Shown here: positions 63,001 through 64,000 of the stretch, piece after piece
Numbering within the stretch: the stretch's first letter is position 1
Layout of the letters: every line of letters begins with the position of its first letter
Assembly: GCF_037392515.1 (NCBI RefSeq)
Contig: NC_090290.1
Coordinates: forward strand, 57,982,753-58,046,752
DNA from: Haliotis asinina
Taxonomy: Eukaryota > Mollusca > Gastropoda > Lepetellida > Haliotidae
Direction of reading: 5' to 3'
DNA: 64,000 nucleotides
Translations under genes and position numbers: made by a program
Notes under the pieces: model-generated
The model's input: only the letters and a program-made list of their open reading frames with translations
Told to the model about the DNA's origin: nothing
The model's database searches: none

Positions 63001-63182
63001 TGCAATATGTGTTTATAAAAATATTGCAATTTTGAATTATGACCGCCTGTTTGATGTATTTTCAGCTACTTGTGAGGCGAAATTTGGGTCATGGAGGTCG
63101 GGGGTGAATGCAGGAGGTCAGATCTCAAAGAGAGACACTCATCAACTCAATCCCCAATATGTCTTCACCATCCCAGACAGAG
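29552..63182 (+). CDS. Atypical calpain cysteine protease, 12 exons, 3' end outside window
   Basis: Twelve exons with consensus GT/AG borders and matching phases give 626 codons plus one base; the last exon is not reached. Residues 1-150 begin MGCGSSSS, a plausible N-myristoylation/palmitoylation signal, followed by a His/Asp-rich and a Pro-Glu-repeat acidic linker. The CysPc domain (about 145-420) has [11 protein letters not shown] with Cys176, GAHAYS with His330 and RNPWGNTEW with Asn355, the complete calpain triad. Domain III starts at about 428 ([11 protein letters not shown]...NPRFVFTVP) and a second copy at about 593 ([12 protein letters not shown]...NPQYVFTIP). Tandem C2-like domains and no visible EF-hands point to an atypical calpain such as calpain-10 or calpain-7 type, though neither has this N-terminus. 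It is expected to be a cytosolic or membrane-attached regulatory protease. The introns are full of minisatellites and transposons. The calpain call is firm; the subfamily is inference. Confidence 0.92.
30180..30450. repeat. GT-rich short repeat in calpain intron 1
   Basis: Irregular copies of 'gtgggtttgtgagac' and 'gggttgtgagac' fill half of the 573-base intron, then (gagt)n at 30,438-30,462. Non-coding. Confidence 0.8.
30575..30706 (+). CDS. Calpain exon 2: catalytic Cys
   Basis: Acceptor 'actttcag', donor AAG|GTATTA; 132 nt, phase 0-0. It encodes [20 protein letters not shown] and [20 protein letters not shown]. The Cys in GTCWFL is the nucleophile. The preceding Gln (in DIGQG) is the oxyanion-hole residue of the family. 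Confidence 0.95.
30899..31005. repeat. (GT)n/(GTGTTA)n microsatellite in calpain intron 2
   Basis: Interrupted GT repeat with 'gttagtgtgt' and 'gcgtgcgtgtgcgtgc' stretches. It follows the 'gggaccattcataatttatg' motif also seen at 28,930. Confidence 0.9.
31160..31350 (+). CDS. Calpain exon 3
   Basis: Acceptor 'ggctgtag', donor CCAA|GTGAGT; 191 nt, ends in phase 2. It encodes [30 protein letters not shown] and [13 protein letters not shown], the classic calpain core 'FRFW...VDDRLP...WxxLLEKAYAK'. Confidence 0.95.
31783..31960 (+). CDS. Calpain exon 4
   Basis: The acceptor is 'cctgattag' and the donor CCG|GTGAGA; 178 nt, phase 2 to 0. It encodes [26 protein letters not shown] and GAFVTCTVP, matching 'hGSYeaL.gG...ea..dlTGG' of calpains. 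Confidence 0.95.
32497..36200 (+). mobile_element. DIRS-type tyrosine-recombinase retroelement fossil (copy A)
   Basis: A fossil in calpain intron 4, same strand as the gene. The ends are related inverted repeats (about 32,497-32,700 and 35,940-36,200) sharing 'cttaccttacc' and a segment with 'atgcctat'. Inside, in order, are a Cys-rich gag-like segment (from about 33,120), reverse transcriptase (about 34,370-34,920, with the YIDD-type active-site motif), RNase H (about 35,240-35,400) and the end of a tyrosine recombinase (about 35,430-35,700). It is the same family as the minus-strand copy at 47.6-53.2 kb but shorter. It is broken, with several breaks, and is not recent. DIRS elements use a recombinase rather than a DDE integrase. 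Confidence 0.8.
36401..38770. mobile_element. TTAA-flanked piggyBac-like DNA transposon, non-autonomous
   Basis: Nineteen-base terminal inverted repeats, CTCATTAAGCCCGAGAGCC at 36401-36419 and its complement at 38752-38770 (18 of 19), are each flanked by TTAA (36397-36400, 38771-38774), the piggyBac target duplication. Near the right end 'ggtgctttttattaccccca' occurs twice with 'cggctctcgc' motifs. No transposase is recognised in the 2.37-kb interior; the open frame at 36755-36988 has no known domain. Superfamily assignment rests on the TTAA and is inference. Confidence 0.7.
38943..39990 (+). mobile_element. Head/core-repeat/tail element in calpain intron 4
   Basis: The head 'ttatccccctggcatgtaat' is followed by five to six units of the same about 180-bp core as at 26.1 kb ('aagtggtgccttttgctatt', 'gtttccatggaaatgatttg'). 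The tail has 'caaatatgtgggggcc' and 'ccatcttctgacaactcttg'. The tail ends about 35 bases before the exon 5 acceptor, so the insertion lies against the splice site, possibly including the branch region. Confidence 0.75.
40021..40086 (+). CDS. Calpain exon 5: catalytic His
   Basis: Acceptor 'aaattttcag', donor CAG|GTAATG; 66 nt, phase 0-0. It encodes [22 protein letters not shown]; His in GAHAYS corresponds to the GHAY histidine of calpains. Its donor is the first repeat of the minisatellite that follows. Confidence 0.92.
40087..42310. repeat. 41-bp minisatellite, about 54 copies (intron 5)
   Basis: The unit contains GACAGTAGGAAAATAGTACA and TAATGACAACAGTGATACTAG. Variants (gacggtagg, gtccataatg, 'agcaatattagcacag', 'gtacgtaatg') are clustered. 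The first copy starts at the splice donor of exon 5 itself: GTAATGACACAGTGATACTT is an early unit. The array passes without a gap into the 47-bp array. Confidence 0.95.
42311..43172. repeat. 47-bp minisatellite, about 18 copies (intron 5)
   Basis: The unit contains GTGAGTGAGAATAACTAATG and GTAATGACAAATAACATAATGACGACA. It shares 'ACATAATGACGACAGTGA' with the last 41-bp units and so probably arose from them. It ends 13 bases before the exon 6 acceptor AG. Each unit holds ACA|GTGAGT and ATG|GTAATG, which resemble 5' splice sites. Confidence 0.95.
43186..43274 (+). CDS. Calpain exon 6: catalytic Asn
   Basis: Acceptor 'tatcttctag', donor ATGA|GTAAGG; 89 nt, ends phase 2. It encodes [29 protein letters not shown]. 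Asn in RNPWG is the third catalytic residue and Trp follows as usual. Confidence 0.95.
43434..43597 (+). CDS. Calpain exon 7: end of CysPc
   Basis: Acceptor 'gctgtgtag', donor CTCA|GTGAGT; 164 nt, phase 2 to 1. It encodes [20 protein letters not shown] and [19 protein letters not shown], the 'DDGEFWMSFEDFLRYFSxLEIC' block that ends the calpain protease core. Confidence 0.95.
43735..43836 (+). CDS. Calpain exon 8: start of first domain III
   Basis: Acceptor 'gtctttgtag', donor GAAG|GTCTGT; 102 nt, phase 1-1. It encodes [20 protein letters not shown] and [13 protein letters not shown], the W..G.TAGG...NPQ..l.l signature of domain III. Confidence 0.9.
43858..45625. repeat. 62-bp minisatellite, about 28 copies (intron 8)
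   Basis: The unit contains GTCTGTCTCACAGTCCCTGAACC, ACATCATTTCCCCTACC and CCTCCCTGCAATGTA. It starts about 20 bases after the exon 8 donor. Three late units (about 45,400-45,545) carry 'ttatttttccttacagccca', a strong 3'-splice-site look-alike. Array edges have partial units. Confidence 0.95.
45655..46005 (-). mobile_element. Two diverged SINE copies, minus strand (intron 8)
   Basis: Bases 45655-45775 read on the minus strand as a tRNA-like head ('gagcagtcgggtagcctatt', 'gattccccacatgggt', 'gaagcccatttctgttg'). Bases 45838-46005 are a more decayed copy with 'gtaacgtcatagtggttcaa'. Neither keeps a clean B box. Confidence 0.65.
46153..46253 (+). CDS. Calpain exon 9: domain III
   Basis: Acceptor 'tcccttcag', donor AAG|GTGAGT; 101 nt, phase 1 to 0. 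It encodes [33 protein letters not shown], the middle of the C2-like domain. Its last bases and donor are duplicated just downstream. Confidence 0.9.
46268..46320 (+). repeat. Tandem duplicate of exon 9 end with its splice donor
   Basis: A 44-bp unit covering 'tgtccacgagatgtgacctg', 'acaag' and the donor 'gtgagtagctca' recurs once almost perfectly, then partly ('ggtgtccacaagaatg'). The second donor sits at 46298, exactly 44 bases after the real one. Using it would insert 44 nt and shift the frame. Confidence 0.85.
46600..47605 (-). mobile_element. LINE fragment (CR1/L2-like reverse transcriptase)
   Basis: Read on the minus strand it encodes [46 protein letters not shown] and a thumb/connection region with LILSHLGYCNSLLCG and [17 protein letters not shown]. 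These are the order and style of CR1/L2-type non-LTR reverse transcriptases. The catalytic YADD is YADY here, and several frame changes separate the blocks, so it is dead. The 5' part is absent: the DIRS-type copy abuts its upstream edge at about 47,625. Confidence 0.85.
47625..53220 (-). mobile_element. DIRS-type retroelement fossil (copy B, longer)
   Basis: A fossil on the minus strand of calpain intron 9. The ends are inverted repeats sharing 'cttaccttaccatagggctt' and 'aaaagagatca', with an extra inverted unit at the 47.6-47.98 kb end as DIRS elements have. In element order: a gag-like region with a CxxC...CxxC cluster (from about 52,530), reverse transcriptase (about 50,580-50,040), RNase H (about 50,020-49,470), and a tyrosine recombinase core-binding and catalytic region (about 49,250-48,180, with [15 protein letters not shown]). 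It is broken, with several breaks. It is near full structure but not whole, and clearly related to copy A. Confidence 0.85.
53221..53989. other. Intron 9 unique DNA
   Basis: AT-rich, no gene or repeat unit recognised between the DIRS-type fossil and the 91-bp array. Confidence 0.5.
53990..57320. repeat. 91-bp minisatellite, about 36 copies (intron 9)
   Basis: The unit contains TTAAACTATGAGAGGTATGA or GAGAGGTATCTACGTGCTGAG, then GTGGGGTGCATGACCATGTT, CCCCAAGCCACCTTAGCACT and AGTACTACTGTATGTCTGTG. Two main unit types (tgaaagtg and tctacgtg) alternate in higher-order groups; blocks such as 54,121-54,480 and 55,570-55,850 are near-duplicates. It ends 64 bases before exon 10. Confidence 0.95.
57385..57593 (+). 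CDS. Calpain exon 10: end of first domain III
   Basis: Acceptor 'caaccaacag', donor GCAG|GTGAGT; 209 nt, phase 0 to 2. It encodes [20 protein letters not shown] and [20 protein letters not shown] then [15 protein letters not shown]. '[24 protein letters not shown]' is the C-terminal strand block of calpain domain III. Confidence 0.95.
57672..59111 (+). mobile_element. Tc1/mariner transposon, inactivated (intron 10)
   Basis: Imperfect terminal inverted repeats (CTAGGCACATAAAGAAACTG from 57674, with its counterpart ending at 59109) are flanked by TA, giving 1.44 kb with duplication. The transposase reads on the plus strand from about 57,890. TDESRF holds the first catalytic Asp (58392-58394), QEDSAHPH the second (about 58,655), and [11 protein letters not shown] the third acidic region (about 58,765). 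GGGSMMIWG-like and [14 protein letters not shown] blocks match the Tc1 family. Stops and a frame change between TDESRF and the WG block make it inactive. Between exons 10 and 11 it is spliced out. Confidence 0.88.
59300..61155. repeat. 49-bp minisatellite, about 38 copies (intron 10)
   Basis: The unit contains GTACAAGGCAAGAATTCACG and TTGACATTCAGTATAGCATG then TGGTCCTCT. Copies vary at few positions (aaggcta, cacg/catg, gcatg/gtatg). A block of several units (about 60,250-60,540) reappears at about 60,740-61,020, showing segmental duplication. EcoRI-type GAATTC occurs in nearly every unit. Confidence 0.95.
61448..61660 (+). mobile_element. SINE-like abalone repeat (intron 10)
   Basis: It reads 'gagtgagtgagtttaactgt', 'actcagcaataatccagcta', 'ccagacaatccagtgatcaa', 'cagcataagcatcgatctac' and 'gccgcctcttatgacaagc', the family order of the 14,765 copy. 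It is about 250 bases upstream of exon 11. Confidence 0.85.
61907..61986 (+). CDS. Calpain exon 11: linker between domain III copies
   Basis: Acceptor 'gtccaccag', donor CTCA|GTAAGT; 80 nt, phase 2 to 1. It encodes [27 protein letters not shown], acidic, with no named motif. Chosen because both splice sites are consensus and phases match exons 10 and 12. Confidence 0.8.
62028..62195 (-). mobile_element. tRNA-derived SINE, minus copy (intron 11)
   Basis: On the minus strand: 'gggtggaagcccagtggtta' head, 'caggttcaattcaccacatg' B-box region, 'gtgtgaaatccatttctggt' and the core 'ctggaatattgctgaaagc', ending in (ctcactca). Full-length architecture. Confidence 0.85.
62196..63065. other. Intron 11 remainder with a small hairpin
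   Basis: Bases 62543-62570 and 62637-62658 form an imperfect inverted repeat ('agaatctca', 'gtctactgatat'), a possible foldback element. No gene is seen besides the acceptor of exon 12. Confidence 0.5.
63066..63182 (+). CDS. Calpain exon 12: start of second domain III
   Basis: Acceptor 'gtattttcag', donor AGAG|GTAGAG; 117 nt, phase 1-1. It encodes [20 protein letters not shown] and [15 protein letters not shown], a second W..G..AGG...NPQ block that mirrors exon 8, including the phase-1 end at PDRG. The next exon lies beyond the window. Confidence 0.88.
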
Positions 63183-63297
63183 GTAGAGAAGTGACTGTAT
63201 CTTTGAGGTTGTGAGAGAGGAATTTCTTGAAATACAGGGGGAAAAATTGTTTATATCAGGTTTGGAAAAATGTGTTTTTGAAAGAAAGTATATAATG

Positions 63298-63525
63298 TTC
63301 CCGTGAAGATCTGTGTTAGAACTGGTCAACAGCTATCCATGCATGGTAAGGCAGCTGATGGGATCAGGTGGTCAGGCCTGCTGACTTGGTTGACATGTCA
63401 TCATAACCCAGATGTGTAGATCGATGCTCATTATTTCAAACACAGGATTGTCTGGTCCAGACATGATTATTTACAGACCGCCGCTATATGGTGTAATTCT
63501 GTGTGGCATTCAATTCCTAAAATCA
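63298..63525 (-). mobile_element. SINE-like abalone repeat, minus copy (intron 12)
   Basis: Minus-strand order is 'ctgtaaataatcatgtctgg', 'accagacaatcctgtg', 'gagcatcgatctacacatct', 'gtcaaccaagtcagcaggcc' and 'gaccacctgatccc'. A diverged copy of the family at 14,765. Confidence 0.8.
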
Positions 63526-63624
63526 TTTGTAAGTTATACTCTCCCACTATGCCAGTACCTTCAAACATGGTTGCAATGAATTTAGTGTAATCGTTTCTGC
63601 TAAAAGCAATCTTCGTAGTGCGAA

Positions 63625-63778
63625 TGAGTGATTATGATTTTATGCTGCTTATTGCAATATGCTATCAATATCATGATACCAGAAATGGACTTCATGCAAT
63701 GTACCCAGGTAGGGAATCAAACCTTAGACTTCAGTGTGATGATTGAACACTATATCCACTAGACTACCCCACCGCTCC
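63625..63778 (-). mobile_element. tRNA-derived SINE, minus copy (intron 12)
   Basis: On the minus strand: 'gagcggtggggtagtctagt', 'ggtttgattccctacctggg', 'catgaagtccatttctggta', then the 'gcaataagcagcataaaatc' core. Head and core are both kept, with moderate divergence. Confidence 0.8.
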
Positions 63779-63804
63779 AACATTTCACGACAGACTATAT
63801 AATA

Positions 63805-64000
63805 ATGATGTGGGTCATGGTGGGTGAGGTGGCTGAAGTCCCAGGCTATTGATCCAGCAGGTGTGAGGTGATGGGATTGAGCCCACCTGTGACTGGGTGT
63901 GAAAACTTTGCAGACTCTTTCAGTGTTGTCACAACCCCTAGTGTACGGTACACATCCCTGTGCACTTCAAAGAACCCATGAATCTGTTGGTATATGACCA
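63805..64000 (+). mobile_element. Second SINE family, cut by window end
   Basis: A tRNA-like head ('ggtgggtgaggtggctgaag', 'gtgatgggattgagcccacc') is followed by 'tgactgggtgtgaaaacttt', 'tcacaacccctagtgtacgg' and 'gaacccatgaatctgttggt'. It differs from the other SINE family in both head and body. Confidence 0.7.

Overview
This window looks like nuclear DNA of a gastropod mollusc, most likely an abalone (Haliotis) or close relative. Genes are split by spliceosomal introns, and roughly half the sequence is minisatellite or transposon remnant. It also carries several copies of tRNA-derived SINEs and of the 'gtgagtgagttta...cagcaatattccagc' repeat that I associate with abalone genomic clones. The genus is recalled, not tested. 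There is no bacterial, organellar, rRNA or CRISPR content.

Layout. Bases 1-15,500 hold no confident gene: one weak exon candidate (1483-1586), a LINE-like 3' tail running into an 18-bp minisatellite, smaller tandem repeats, SINEs, a 2-kb 48-bp pyrimidine-strand minisatellite (8.9-10.9 kb) and a CT-rich tract (12.1-12.5 kb). Bases 15,534-19,507 carry a small secreted cystine-knot gene resembling a Spaetzle-type (Toll-ligand) cytokine, with a CRE/TATA-like promoter, four exons and a poly(A) signal. Bases 20,854-20,975 hold a Penelope-type hammerhead ribozyme inside a perfect 38-bp inverted repeat. Bases 22,441-24,600 are a 28-bp satellite of about 77 copies, followed by a hairpin element and a head/core-repeat/tail mobile element (26.1-28.0 kb).

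From 29,552 to the window end runs one plus-strand gene, an atypical calpain cysteine protease. Twelve coding exons (at least 626 codons) join with matching phases. They encode an N-terminal MGCG lipidation-like motif, an acidic Pro-Glu linker, a CysPc domain with the Cys/His/Asn triad intact, one complete domain III (C2-like) and the start of a second, which continues past the window.

Its introns are filled with foreign DNA. Intron 4 holds a DIRS-type fossil, a TTAA-flanked piggyBac-like element and a core-repeat element. Intron 5 is almost wholly two related minisatellites (41 and 47 bp). Intron 8 is a 62-bp array. Intron 9 holds a LINE fragment, a second DIRS-type fossil and a 91-bp array. 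Intron 10 holds a Tc1/mariner element and a 49-bp array. Several arrays begin or end within a few tens of bases of splice sites, and two carry splice-site-like sequence in their units. I infer that the two host genes are unrelated in function. The Spaetzle-like ligand suggests innate immune or developmental signalling; the calpain suggests membrane-associated, possibly Ca-regulated proteolysis.
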